A DNA stretch of 64,000 nt from Salminus brasiliensis (Eukaryota; Chordata; Actinopteri; Characiformes; Bryconidae). How positions within the stretch are numbered: the first letter of the stretch is position 1; the number at the start of each line of letters is the position of its first letter. The notes under the pieces were generated by a model. It was not told where the DNA came from. It did no database searches and saw nothing but the letters and a program-made list of their open reading frames with translations. The stretch covers positions 32,944,769 through 33,008,768 of the forward strand of contig NC_132888.1 of assembly GCF_030463535.1 (NCBI RefSeq), read 5' to 3'. The translations under genes were made by a program, and so were the position numbers. Positions 47,976-59,582 of this stretch are shown piece by piece.

Positions 47976-49845
47976 CAAAATGATTTTAACATATGGTATT
48001 TATTAAATTATAAATTATGAATTAAATATGTATTAAAATATATTTATTTGTTTATGAAATAAACTTTGGAAAATAACATGGCTATAAAATGCACTCTATT
48101 GATATGTTTGTAGTGGTGAGACAGAAGTCCACATCAGGGGCTTAAGTCTGTGTAGTCTGCCCCATTCATCCTTTAAAGAGCTGCTTTAATTAAAGGCCGA
48201 AATGGCAGCTTGGGTAATTAAGGGTAGAGCTGTTTGTCAGGTTCCCCATTGTGATATGAATGGCGGTTTTTCACTCTCCACCTTCCCTAATGCTCCAGCT
48301 TACTCCCTCTCTGTCTGCCAACCAGGCAGCCTGTCCGTCTGTCAATCTGTCTGCGTTTAAGGCCTGTTTTACTGCCAACGTAACTTATCATAATGGGTTA
48401 GTGTGTAAGTCTGACAGCGGGGACAATAGCATGTTTCAACTCAAAATGTGTAAAAATGCACATGAAACATAAAAAGTTAAAGGAACACCTATAACATACA
48501 CGTACCATAAAGCTGTCATTTCTTTGAGAAACTGAAAGCCGGTCTCATGATAATGTTGTTTATATTTTTTTTTTCACATTGACACATATGCGTCTTTCAC
48601 TTCACTTACTTTTACATAATTTTCATTGACTGACAATTACAAGTTTTGTCCACCTTTATTACAACTTCCATTCTTTTCAAGAGATTTGCTTTCAGTACTG
48701 AGAAACCTGCAGGGAATAACCTCAAAAACATTAAATGATGCTGAGGTCTGGACTCATTTTACTGAGAAGACTTCAACAGTTTCAGTAGTTTGATAATAAA
48801 ATGCTGTTCCTTTGGGGTGTGTCTAGACTCACGCCTATGACAAGATATTACTTTATGGATGTTATACTCTGGATGTTATTCAAGAAATGAAATGAAATGT
48901 TCCTTTGAGGGTCTCTGAAACATTAACTACCTCTGTGCATAAACTATTGAATCATATAAGTTTAACACAAACTGTAAGTCTATATTGCAAGCTATAAATG
49001 AACTGACAACAACAGAAATTCACTGTTGTTAGCCTTGACCAACAACCTTATTTGTTGGCCAAGGCAACAACCTAAACTTGAAAAATTAAATCGATATCTA
49101 AGCAATGGGAATTAATTACAATTTCTAAAAGATTGCAGTTTACAGGTACATGGCACTTTCTTTTTTCAGGTTTAAATGGAATAATAGCTTGCAGATCAAG
49201 ATGCAACATTTTAACCTTGAGGTCAATACATTTATTAGGCAATTGCTGATGCTATTCAAGAGTTAACAATTAACAGAGATTTCTATTCCTGCCTTCAAAT
49301 TTAGAATGTTCAAAGCATGCCATCAAACACATTGCACTCAATCCATCGTTAGTTATTGATTTTACAAAACTATTATTAAGGTATCAATGCTTTTTGGCAG
49401 CCTATGCATGATTTAAAAGTAATTTCAAAGGAAAAACCTGAACCTATGACTTCATTTTCAACATTTTCCAACAAAGCCCAATTCTAGCTCAGAGAGAAAA
49501 TATACTTTTAACACAAAAAAGAATAAGGTGTGGATTATACAGTTTGAAACCAAGTTGGAAGTGGAGCAGTTACACTGTGTTTCACGGGTTGGGCTTAGTG
49601 AGAGAAATTGTGCTTAAAATAGTTAGTAATTTAGTACAAAAAAGATCCAGAAGACAAGCAGGGCCTAGGCTTCTTGATCAGCTCCACATCCTTTCAGACC
49701 CACAGTGTTGGGTTGTCTTCTCTCCATGGAAAGATTTTCTCCCCTTTTTAAAGATGAAAGCTTCAAATGATTTAAGCTTTTTTTAAGTTATGTGCATGGG
49801 TCATGCACTGTCCACATACTGTCCATACACTGTCCACATACTGTA
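47976..49845. other. Intergenic DNA with a possible regulatory patch
   Basis: 48130-48470 is less AT-rich, with tttaattaaaggccgaaatg and ggtaattaaggg homeodomain-type sites and a C-rich segment with a repeated ctgtctgcc/ctgtccgtctg theme. It could be a conserved noncoding element. The rest is unassigned. Confidence 0.25.
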
Positions 49846-49849
49846 TTTT

Positions 49850-50345
49850 AGGAATGTCATTTGGAGTCACTGCCCTGTTGGAGCTCCTAATATTGTTCAA
49901 GTTTCAATCATGTAGCTGATGATTTGAGATTATACTGAAGAATTCTAAAGTGGTCCTTCTTCTTCATTATTCTGTCCACTTTGTATAATTTACCAGTTCC
50001 ACTGGCAGCAAAAGAGCCCCAGAGCATGATACTACCACCAACATGCTTAACAGTGGGTGCAGAGTTCTTGGGGTGGAATTTGTCCAAACAAACAGGTTAT
50101 TGTGGCCAAGCAACTTAAACTTTTCAGTCTCTTCTGACTATGAAACCTTCTTCCATAAGGCTTTTTTCTTTGTTCACATGGTCAGCAGCAAACTTTAGTT
50201 GAGCTTGAATTTTGCTTCTTTCCTGGACGGCAGCCTCTCAGTCCATGACAATGTAAAACTCACTATAGACAGTTACACTGGTGTTCCAGCAGCTTCCAGT
50301 TCATGGCAGGCCTGTGCAATGGAAGTTCGCAGGTTGTTCCTGAGC
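49850..50345 (-). mobile_element. Tc1-like transposon relic, reverse orientation
   Basis: Reverse complement of Tc1 transposase: ggcagcaaaagagccccaga at 50004, gcttctttcctggacggcag at 50213, and gtgttccagcagcttccagt at 50281. Incomplete and diverged. Confidence 0.85.
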
Positions 50346-50625
50346 AGAAAAAAAAACTATTTTAAGAAATCATTTGAAGTATAGTTGAATTGAAGCATAG
50401 TATTACCATGACTGAATATGTGAGGAATTTGTGCAGTCACTGCAATTGGTAGCTTCCTAAAGCTAAGAGGTAGCATGCATTGTATGAGTATCGGGAGTGT
50501 GTACATTTTTCTGTGTATGTGTGTGTGCATGCACGTTTGTCAGGGACCTGGACCCCTGGAGTGGTTGAGCAGACACAGGGAGTGAAGAGGTGGGTCAGAG
50601 AGCAGAATGCGACTTCCTTTTCTTG

Positions 50626-50662
50626 CACACACACACCCACACACACACACACACACACACAC
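50626..50662. repeat. (CA)n microsatellite
   Basis: CA run with one interruption (ccca). Confidence 0.95.
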
Positions 50663-50669
50663 CCTTCAT

Positions 50670-50930
50670 CTCCCGCCCCAAACTCCCTTCTCCCTCCTTG
50701 CTCTCGGAGCAGTTGGGCAGTTAATTGCTTGTACTCGGGGCTGGTAATGAGAGTACAGGTGGAGATACCTGGGCGTCCAACCCCGCGCCCCCGGCCCAGC
50801 TGTCCTGCAGCCTGGGCCTTTTTTCCCCTAAACACCCCCGCAGAGAGCCCTAATGACCAACCAAGGCTGTTCAGGGTTTGTTGGCCAACAACCCACACTC
50901 ACTGGGGGCCTGCAACCTGTTGCTGAGTTT
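50670..50930. other. GC-richer noncoding island, candidate enhancer
   Basis: About 250 bases of complex sequence with gcagttaattgcttgtactc, gctggtaatgagagtacagg and ccctaatgaccaaccaaggc. Frames on both strands remain open (about 150 codons) only because the region is GC-rich; no domain is visible. Confidence 0.3.
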
Positions 50931-51114
50931 GTTAAGGGCTCTATGAACTTGTTAAATGCAAAGAGATGGTGTGTGTGTGTACATATGAGGTAGGGTTGCA
51001 TTTGAGAAGAGTAGAAGTTGCTTTTTTTGTCAATCACTGTCATTCAAATGAAAGCAAATGACTAATGCTGAACAGGAGATATGACCAATAGAAATGCTCC
51101 TCAATGGCATTAGT

Positions 51115-51360
51115 GAAATATTTTTACATTCACTTAAGAAAGTCTTTGCCTTCCTCAGTGAAACTGACATTCTGAAGCTGCATGTTTTTGTTTGCACAAT
51201 CACAAAATATCTCCCAATATCTCCCAATGCATTGCATCTTTAATAATGACGGTCCCAATGACCCAATGATCAATGTAAAGTCAAAACAAAGTCAACATCC
51301 CTTTTTGACTTCTTCACAGGGGTCCCCCTCTCACCCCTCCTACCCTCTCCCTCCTTAAAC
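51115..51360. repeat. Local duplication, copy 1
   Basis: Shares acttaagaaagtctttgcc and gtcaacatccctttttgact followed by tcttcacagg and tcacccctcctaccctct with 52899-53070. The copies are about 1.7 kb apart in the same orientation. Confidence 0.7.
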
Positions 51361-51419
51361 CCTATCTCATTATTAACACCCTCTCCCTCAGAGCAAATCA
51401 ACTCCCCCACATCAAGATT

Positions 51420-51880
51420 ACACTCCAGACGCGTGGAGAGGCTGAGTCAGTGGCCGGCCTGTGCGCTGCCATGCTAAGCCTCTTTTACCTGAACAATGGT
51501 CTCCAGCAGAGCCTACACTGCCAATTAAGCCCAGCGTTCTCTCTCCCGCTCTGCAGCGCGCTCTGCAGCCCGCTATTGCGTCCGCGGCCCTGGGCCTAGT
51601 CCCGCCACCCCGGCCCCCTGCAGGGCTCAGGCACTCTGCAGACACACACAACGGCCCTAAACGCCCTCCTTTTGTGTGCGGAAAAGAAGGCCATATTGGT
51701 TTCAGCGGGACGCGTGTGGACCCCCCACAGACAGAACCTGCCGCCAACCTGCTGATCAAAGTGCCGCCGGATCATCCAGAGGGTTTCCCCATAAAACTCC
51801 ACTTCCACTTTCCACAGGTTTACATATGCCTCGGCCCCCCACACCACCCCCTAAAGGAAATCTATTTTAGCTTTTAAATG
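51420..51880. other. GC-rich island, candidate conserved noncoding element
   Basis: About 450 bases markedly richer in GC than the flanks. A 138-codon plus frame (51461-51877) lacks an ATG start, and a 113-codon minus frame overlaps it; neither shows a domain. gtggccggcctgtgcgctgc and actgccaattaagcccagcg are typical of regulatory, not coding, sequence. Unproven. Confidence 0.3.
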
Positions 51881-51884
51881 TCTT

Positions 51885-52895
51885 GTTCATTCAAACATTC
51901 AAAGTATTTACTTTCATTAAAAAATCTTGATCTTTCGAAATATTAATTCAATAATTTGATATACTACTGGCTGTCTCCTGGACAATGCGTAAGCGTTGGG
52001 AATATATTTGATGGGACTGTATTTTGGTAAAACTAAAATGGGAAATGATGCTGAGATTTTAACTGCATGTTGCAGCTTAGATCACATCAGGATGCTGTTA
52101 AACAGTGTTGGCAAAAAAGGGTTACGTGAATTCCTCTAAAACAACATCACTGGACAGCTTAACATACTTGGATGAGAATACTAAATATCTAACAGACACC
52201 CCCGCAGGCTAGCATTGCTGAGAAAGATTTATAGGAGGTAAAGGAGTAAGGACAGTTATGCTCTCTTGGACTTGCAGCCATAAATGGCATCGGCATCACT
52301 GGCAATCAGATGGGAAAAAAACATGCTTTAGCAACACTGAGCTGGACTGAAAGGCAGAGCAAGGATAAACCAGTCTACTCAATGTGCCTGAAAACACTCT
52401 TAAGACCATTCACTTGACTTTGTGATCTCAGGTACTAGGCCTTATCATCTAAATGAGTGTGCTTTGAGCCTGAATTAGCTGGAACACGGTCAGTGCTGTG
52501 GTGTATAGCCTGCTAGCTAACTTATCCAAGCCCAGATGGTCCAGACATAGCAAAACCGGTCAAATTTCTGTTACTCCCAATACCAGTCGCTCAATTTCTC
52601 TCTCAGACAAAAGTATTTCTTGTCAACACAGTAAGTCGACAGTGCAGCTGAACTAGTTGAATATGTGAGCTACAGATTTAAAATCAAGGGGAAAAACGTT
52701 CAGCTTTCTGTTCTTTCAACAGCAGTCGCGCCAATATTTATGGAGGGTTGATCTGAAGCAGGCTTTCACTCAGCCAGACTTCAGTTTGTTCAGTGGTGAG
52801 CAGACTTTTATCCTACTAACCAAGCTAATGCTAACCATATGTTGCTGTATTGTGTTGAAAATGTATGATGAATGGACCAATAAAATATAATACAA
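51885..52895. other. AT-rich intergenic DNA
   Basis: No gene, transposon core or clear repeat was recognised. Confidence 0.4.
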
Positions 52896-52898
52896 TAT

Positions 52899-53070
52899 TT
52901 TTTTGCATTAACTTAAGAAAGTCTTTGCCATTTTTTTTTTCACAATCACGAAATACCTCCCATTGCACAACATCCCAATGGTCCCAATGTCCCAAAACAA
53001 TGTCAACATCCCTTTTTGACTTCTTCACAGGTGTCCCCTTCTCACCCCTCCTACCCTCTTCCTCCTTAAA
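52899..53070. repeat. Local duplication, copy 2
   Basis: Diverged copy of 51115-51360, shortened by deletions in the middle. Confidence 0.7.
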
Positions 53071-53113
53071 CTTATCTGATATGAATTAGTTGGAATAAAG
53101 CAGGATGAGATTG

Positions 53114-53250
53114 TGTACTAAATTGTAGATTGTATACTTCTCTACAATGACTAGACAAGTTGTGTGTGTACATTTGCACATCTGTGTCATCAATGGGTGC
53201 AACTTAAAGTATACATTCGTTAATAAGGGTGTCCACAAACATTTGAAGAG
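53114..53250 (+). mobile_element. Short non-autonomous element (MITE-like), copy 1
   Basis: cttctctacaatgactagac ... tcatcaatgggtgcaactta ... gggtgtccacaaacatttg matches 60898-61020. Its end resembles Tc1-type termini. Confidence 0.6.
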
Positions 53251-53369
53251 ATTAACCACTTTTTTCAGTATACACACCACAGCTGGCAGTGAAGGACTTC
53301 CAACCTTTAGTAAGCTATGTAATTTTACAGTCATTATACTTTACACTACAGTGAAATTCCTCCATCATC

Positions 53370-53513
53370 CCAGCGTAGGTGCCCCTGGAGTAGAGAGGGT
53401 TGCACTGCTCAAAGGCTAAACAATGGCAGCTTGGCAGACATGGGTTTTGAACCCACAAACTTAGGATCTGCGACCCAGTGTGCTGACCACTGAGCCACCA
53501 CTGCTCCATCATT
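53370..53513 (-). mobile_element. tRNA-derived SINE, reverse orientation
   Basis: On the minus strand it reads gcagtggtggctcagtggtc ... tgtgggttcaaaacccatgt ... caagctgccattg, the same family as 47762. Diverged. Confidence 0.75.
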
Positions 53514-53657
53514 AAAGTAGTTTTACTGAATCTAATATAGTGTGAATAATTTGAATATTATCAAAAAATGTTTCTTTCTCAGAATTATCTGTTATTATCA
53601 TTTTTTTCTTTTTACAATACCCTCAATTTCTGGTAGAGGGTACATGCAAGTAGGTGC

Positions 53658-53691
<34 letters not shown>

Positions 53692-54670
53692 TGGGCATTT
53701 GTAAAAGTGTGAATGGAGATTATAGAAATAGGATCCTTTCGGAACTCTGCCTCTTTACATGGTAGTGTTTCGTTTCTTGTCTTTATGTCAATGAAACCAT
53801 TAGATGGTCAGTGAAAAGTGGGATTGCAATGGAATGTCTGAAACGCCCACTGGACAAGCTCTCCAAGCCGCCAGCAACACCAAATAAACTTTACCTGCTT
53901 TCCTGAAGTGGGCTCATATGACACCTAGCGCCAGACAGCACGCCCCCCCACCGCCCACTCACTACCCCTCTAAAACAATAGGCCTGCCGCCTAAAGGTGA
54001 CCTCATGCCATTTCTGCCCTTTGAATGGTTGCTGTCTTGGTCACATGACCTGGCTGAAATTCCTGCTGGACAAAGCGTTCTACAGGGGCAGCAGAGCGTG
54101 AGCGATAAGTGAGAGTTCCTGGAAAACTGACAGGCAGCGGAGCACGACCACAACGCCTTTGTCTTTAGTCCACTCCCTTAAGTGTGTGTGTGTACATTCA
54201 TTCAGGTTATAGTGTTCTTCAACAAGGGTCATGTCACCTGACCTAAAGAACAGTAAGTCCAGGGAAGCCTTGCCAGCTTCCAGCTTAAATAGCTTTTAAT
54301 CAGCCAAAGATTATGTGCAATGCAAAAGAATGGGGCAAGAATGAAGAGAACATTCTACCCATTTCCCTTTTAGCAAAAGATCTGGTATCAATGCGTGGAG
54401 AAAGATGGAATGGCTCAGCAAAAATTCTAATTTATGCTTAGCCCAGCAAAAAAAGTGTTAGATAACACATTGTGGTAATGTCTGGTATTAACAGGTGAGA
54501 AACAAATGAAAAAGCAAACCAGAAACATCTTCCAATGTCAAGTTTTTCCTGGATGGTACTGTGGCAGTTTCTCAGTTTTCATAGACTTTACCAACAAATT
54601 ACATATGCGAAGATCAGTCGCAGCTCAATGTAGACACCGTCATTAGGAGACACTAGCATAGAATGACAGA
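53514..54670. other. Intergenic DNA with a possible regulatory patch
   Basis: A GT microsatellite lies at 53663-53691. 53730-54170 is complex, GC-richer sequence (for example gcctaaaggtgacctcatgc) without a coding frame of note; a conserved noncoding element is possible. Confidence 0.25.
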
Positions 54671-54679
54671 TTTTCTTTT

Positions 54680-55290
54680 TACTTATTTACATTTCGATTT
54701 AAGGCACTTTGCAGATGCTCTAATACAGAGTGACTTCCAACAGTACTTCACTGTTACGCTTAGCTTGTTTATACTGGCTAGGATCCAAAAGATGTCTCTA
54801 TAAGCTTACACGCTACTAGTATGGAGTATGGAGGTCACTATATTCAACACACACATTCACTAACTACTCTAGGAAGAGATGGGTCTTCAGTCTGCATTTG
54901 AAGACAGCGAGCGACTCTGCTGTTCGGACAGGGGAAGTTCGTTTCACCACTTTGGTGACAGGACAGAAAGAAGCCTGGACGCTTGTCTTTGGTGGATCTT
55001 AAAGGATGGCGGGGCGAGCCGAGCCGTACTTGAAGCTTGAAGGGCTCTTGGTACACATCGGCTTTTGACCATTGCTATAAGTACGGAGGGGATGGTTCAT
55101 TCTTGGCTTTGTAGGTCAGTGTCAGGGTTTTGAATCTGAGGCAGCTACAGGAAGCCAGTGAAGAGAATGCAGCAGAGCAGTTACATGGCTAAAGTGAGCT
55201 GTGCCACTGCTTTCTGGATCAATTGCATGGGCCGGATGGTGCACAAAGGAAGACCAGCCATAAGGGCTCCAGTACTGAACTCTGTAATCA
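54680..55290 (-). mobile_element. Fish interspersed repeat, probably LINE-derived, reverse
   Basis: ggcactttgcagatgctcta at 54702 is the reversed SINE/LINE tail, followed by agatgggtcttcagtctgca, ggaagttcgtttcaccactt and gctacaggaagccagtgaag. I recognise this order from a repeat widespread in fish. No coding capacity. Confidence 0.6.
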
Positions 55291-55566
55291 AAAAAGACAT
55301 AATATTGACTGACATTAGAAACATCTGAAGAACTCAAAAAGACTCAAAGACTGATCTCTTTATTATTACAAAAAAACATATTTTATTTTTTTTATTTAAA
55401 GAAAATAGTTTCTGGTGTCATTTATTTTTAGCTATATTAAGTAAACACAGCCATCTTTAAGCCGTTGTCTATTGAGCAAAGCAAAAACTAATAATAATAA
55501 TAATAAAACTACTCCTAACAAACATGCAGTTCAACACACTTTATCCTGGTCATCAGCAGGACGGTT

Positions 55567-55618
<52 letters not shown>
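55567..55618. repeat. (TAGA)n microsatellite
   Basis: Thirteen uninterrupted tetranucleotide units at the 3' boundary of a reversed LINE-like relic. Confidence 0.95.
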
Positions 55619-55619
<1 letters not shown>

Positions 55620-56080
55620 CACTTTATTTATCCCACAGGGAAAGTCAGTTTTTACAGCAGCAAAATCAAACAAGAGAGCAGCATGATAGAGGCATAAAAG
55701 CGTAAAAAGTGATTGTAGTGCAGTAATAATTACATTAATATAATGTAATATACAGAATGAATTATGTGTAATGTAACAGTGCAGTAACTACATTAATATA
55801 ATGTAGTGATGTAAGGCATCCTGGGATATCATTACAGTATAGAGTTTTAAAGTGGCAGTGCAGATGACAGAGCTGTGTGGCAGTACATACTGATGAACAG
55901 AATAGTGTCCGATTGAGAAACAGCGGGACTGTTCTATTAGTACACTCAGTGCACAATAATGTCCCGGCACAGTGACGAGGCGTTGTACAGTGAGATCGCT
56001 GTTGGGAGAAACGATCTCCTGTACCGTTCCTTACTGCTGCGGAGCTGAAGGAGCCTGTTACTGAAAGTAGGTTTAACAAA
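55619..56080 (-). mobile_element. LINE-like 3' relic, reverse orientation
   Basis: cactttatttatcccacagg next to the TAGA repeat is the reversed 3' end of a common fish retroelement. The body includes ggagaaacgatctcctgtac and gttccttactgctgcggagc. Confidence 0.6.
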
Positions 56081-57040
56081 TTCTTGCACTAAACTACTAA
56101 ACTACCATATGTGGAAAACCACTCTCACAGCTCAATCTTAAAAACAATTCATATGCAGTTCTAAGCTGAGGTCAACTTTATCTTGATTATGGTATTTAGG
56201 AACTCATTTTAATATGATGTCTGTAATTACAAACTACAGAACAGGGGTAAGTCAGCTTGATAAAATAGTCAGAATAAACAGGACTCTACAGTGCTTATGT
56301 TTGACTGAAATACTCTGTGCAAAGATAAATACTAATGCACTCCAGATAGCTCTAACGTTAGCTCATATGAAGCAGCACCCTTATTTACTCCAGTCATCCT
56401 CATTCATCATGAAAACCTGCTGCTTTGGGATCCAGTGACCACCCTGGTTTAATCAATGTAAACATTTATTTAGGATCCTATAATCCTTTATACATATACA
56501 TGTTTAACTGTACTTCTAATGTGTCCTTTTCACATTAGAAGTACCCTCTTCACATATTTTGTCTCTGCTATGGTACTTAATGCCAAAATGTGACCACCAG
56601 TCGCCACAGGTGTTTACAAATATACGTTGATTGACCATTGAAAGTGTTCTTCAAGTGTTTGCTAGAAATGTTAGCCTCATAGTTTCAGTGCTAAACTAAA
56701 GAAGCAAAACTCCAAACATATCTTGGCTAATGTTTACATCTGAATTTTGCCCAACCATACCTTTAGATTGAACATTTTTGGAAATTACAAAGAAGTGTTT
56801 CCATGCACTAGTCCTCTGCTCTGCACCAGATTGCTCTACACACGGCTGTTCTCCACGGGGGAACAACAGCAAACATGTAATCGTGTTCTAATCCTGAAAA
56901 AAATGTTAAACACTTTCAAATCCTTGTTTCCAATATTAACATGCTTTTTTCAGAATGCAAGCTGGACTGTCTCAACTAAACAGTGCACTGTTCGCATCAG
57001 TTTGAGTCTGATAAAAGTCTGTGCCTGCAGCTTCTTTAAT
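56081..57040. other. Intergenic DNA
   Basis: No gene was seen. A 104-codon plus frame at 56747-57061 lacks a recognisable domain and ends in the hairpin. Confidence 0.4.
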
Positions 57041-57044
57041 TCAT

Positions 57045-57116
57045 TGAACATTTGGAGATAGCTCAAGCATCGTTGGCCTTCTGGTCAACAATGCTTGAGC
57101 TGTCCCCAAATGTTCA
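57045..57116. other. Near-perfect 72-nt inverted repeat (hairpin)
   Basis: Arms 57045-57075 and 57086-57116 are complementary over 31 bases with three differences, some of which pair as G-U. The short spacer gccttctggt can extend the stem and leave a TTCT loop. Size and pairing resemble a microRNA precursor, but a tiny fold-back transposon is equally possible. Confidence 0.6.
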
Positions 57117-57189
57117 CAGCCCAACACTGTGAAATTGTGTGACTGGCTACAAATGTTTTCACTGAACAACTACTTCAGAGAGGCTGTGC

Positions 57190-57835
57190 ATTTCACTCCC
57201 TGACAAACCGATACCACAGCAACCACCTAACAACACCATAGCAACCACCCAGCAACCACTTAGCAACACCATAGAAACCATTCAGGATACCATAGCAACC
57301 AACATGCACTAAACACTAACAACACCCCCTGTAATACCACAGCAAACATCTAACAACCATGTATCAACAGCCTAGCAACTGCCTGGAAGTAGAATACGCT
57401 TAAGCTGCACAACCATTATTATTAGTAACACCAAAGCAACTGCTTGAGATATCACAGCAACCACCGAACAACACCAAAGCAACCACCCAGCAACCACTTA
57501 GCAACATCATAGCAACCACTTATCAACACCATAGCAACCACTTGGGATACCATAGCAACCAATATGCAGTGACCATTAGCAACACCACCTGTAATACCAT
57601 GGCAAACACCTAGCAACTGCCAGAAAGTAGGAACCACTTAAGCTGCACAACCATTATTATAAGAAACACCATAGCAACTGCTTGACAGCACCCAGCAACC
57701 ACTTAGCAACATAAAAGCAAACACTTGGAGATACTTTAGCAACCACTTACCAACATCATAGCAACTAGCTGGGATACCTAGCAACCATGCAGCAGCAGCC
57801 TAGCAACTGACTGGAAGTAGGAACCACTTCAGCTG
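57190..57835 (+). repeat. AGCAACCAC-type degenerate tandem array
   Basis: Dozens of variants of accatagcaaccacc / cacttagcaacacc. A higher-order unit is visible: the block containing aagctgcacaaccattatta recurs at 57402 and 57639, and a form of it near 57829, roughly 190-240 bases apart. Confidence 0.85.
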
Positions 57836-57839
57836 TGCA

Positions 57840-59580
57840 ACCATTCTGCATTTCTTTTAGGAAATACATTATTCTAGTCATTACTAACATTGATTAAGTA
57901 GGGAAATCATCATTTGGATGTGAAAGTGTTCAATGACAATAAAGCAAAGAGAATTGGAGTGGTTTGTTTGTTTGTTTGCTTGTTTGTATAAATAGAGGCA
58001 TTCTGGATACATTTAAACAAATAAATCTTTATGCTTGATAAACCTTAATTTATTTTCTGGCGTCTAGCCCATTGCACAACATAGTCAACCTCTCAACAAC
58101 CGTTGCCAAAAGAGTAATGCGACATGTAGAAAAATTCTTTCATTGTTTGTTTGTATGTTTGTTTTTCCCTATTAGTGTGTACGTGTGGCACGGTGTGCTT
58201 TTCTTGATGATCGCTTGTCACTGTAATGATCTCGGGGAGTGTCTGTCAGCCTAAATAACCAAAAGCAGCCTTTGAACTCATCTTACTTGAAACACTTCAG
58301 ATATATCAACCAGATAATTTGCCGCAACAAAAGATGTGAACTGAATGTTTTTTTGCATAATCTCTTAATTGAGAGCTTGCAACACCTTCACACTCTTACA
58401 GTAGGCTGAACATTAAAGGGCGACAAAAAAATGAAGAAATGTCTTTTGACAAGGGGCGTAAAGATGGCAAAGAAGAAGTTAGAGAAAGGCCAAGGTTGAA
58501 CAGTCTCGTCTTTCTAATCCTGTACTCACAAGGTTGCCCTTCTGGTTCCCCCCGACATCCTACCTCAACCTTGTCTCTTCCCTATCTGTCACTCCATCCT
58601 CATCTTTCAAGAGGGGCTGTAATTCCAGAAATCTGTTTTTTTCTGAATTTTGCAGAAGTCAGTAGACTCTGATGACTTGTTTGTTTGCTGACTTTGGACG
58701 TCACTTAATGTTACTGTTGCAAGATGATATAGTGCTATCATACTAGTGGTAATTTGACATTCTGTCGCCATGCTTGTACTTTTCAAGGGTTGAACTCAAA
58801 AAGCCTTCTTCTGACTCTATACTTGGAATCATATGGATAATAATAATAAAACAATAATACCAAATACAGTCTCATACAATACTCCCAAATAAATACAAAT
58901 GACCTCCTGTGTTGGGGGATTTTTGGCACTATTTGTAGTATTATTGAGTTATTCATTCAAATTACTGCAAATAATAGTGGGGTGGTAGTCAGAGTTACAA
59001 CATTTTCATAGAAATACAGATTGTTTCACTTACAGGTTGGCAGACACTGAATTTATTTGTCACTAAATAAAAGCTGAACTAACATCCATCAAACTATCAC
59101 CATGCTTAAATGATTGTCTTATCACACATATAAAATTATTACAAATAAAACATTAATTTTAAGAAAAAATCATATATATGCACAATAATTATAGTTATTC
59201 TTAACTTACGAAACCATAAAAATGTTGTCTCATTAAGTGAGATGATGAAGAGTAATCAACATTACTTTCATTACAGTCTTCAGATGATTGGACATTGATA
59301 GCTGCTCTCTATCAGTTATGCTGATCTGGTCAGTTTACACTGTAACAAAATGTAAATCCAGACTAAGTTCTCCTAACTCTCCTAACATTTTAGTCCTACC
59401 TCTCTCTGTTAGGTTAACAATACATTTTGACTTGAAGCCCTCCCCTCAATCTGTTTACTGTTGATTCCCATCTGCTGATTAGAACTCCTTCTATTACATT
59501 ATAAGTGCTGAGCCCTTGCTACGTTTTGAACTTATGGCCTCTCACACGATAAGCAGGCAGACTGTTTCTTTCTTGAACAC
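57840..59580. other. Intergenic DNA
   Basis: Short TTTG runs at 57963-57984 and 58144-58165. 58190-58350 is a mildly complex patch. No gene was recognised. Confidence 0.35.
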
Positions 59581-59582
59581 CA

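Noticed and set aside
51461..51877. 138-codon Pro-rich plus-strand frame
   Set aside because: It has no ATG start, a long antisense frame overlaps it, and no domain or splice context supports it; treated as a GC-rich noncoding island.
56747..57061. 104-codon plus-strand frame
   Set aside because: No recognised domain, no promoter or splice context, and it runs into a hairpin arm.
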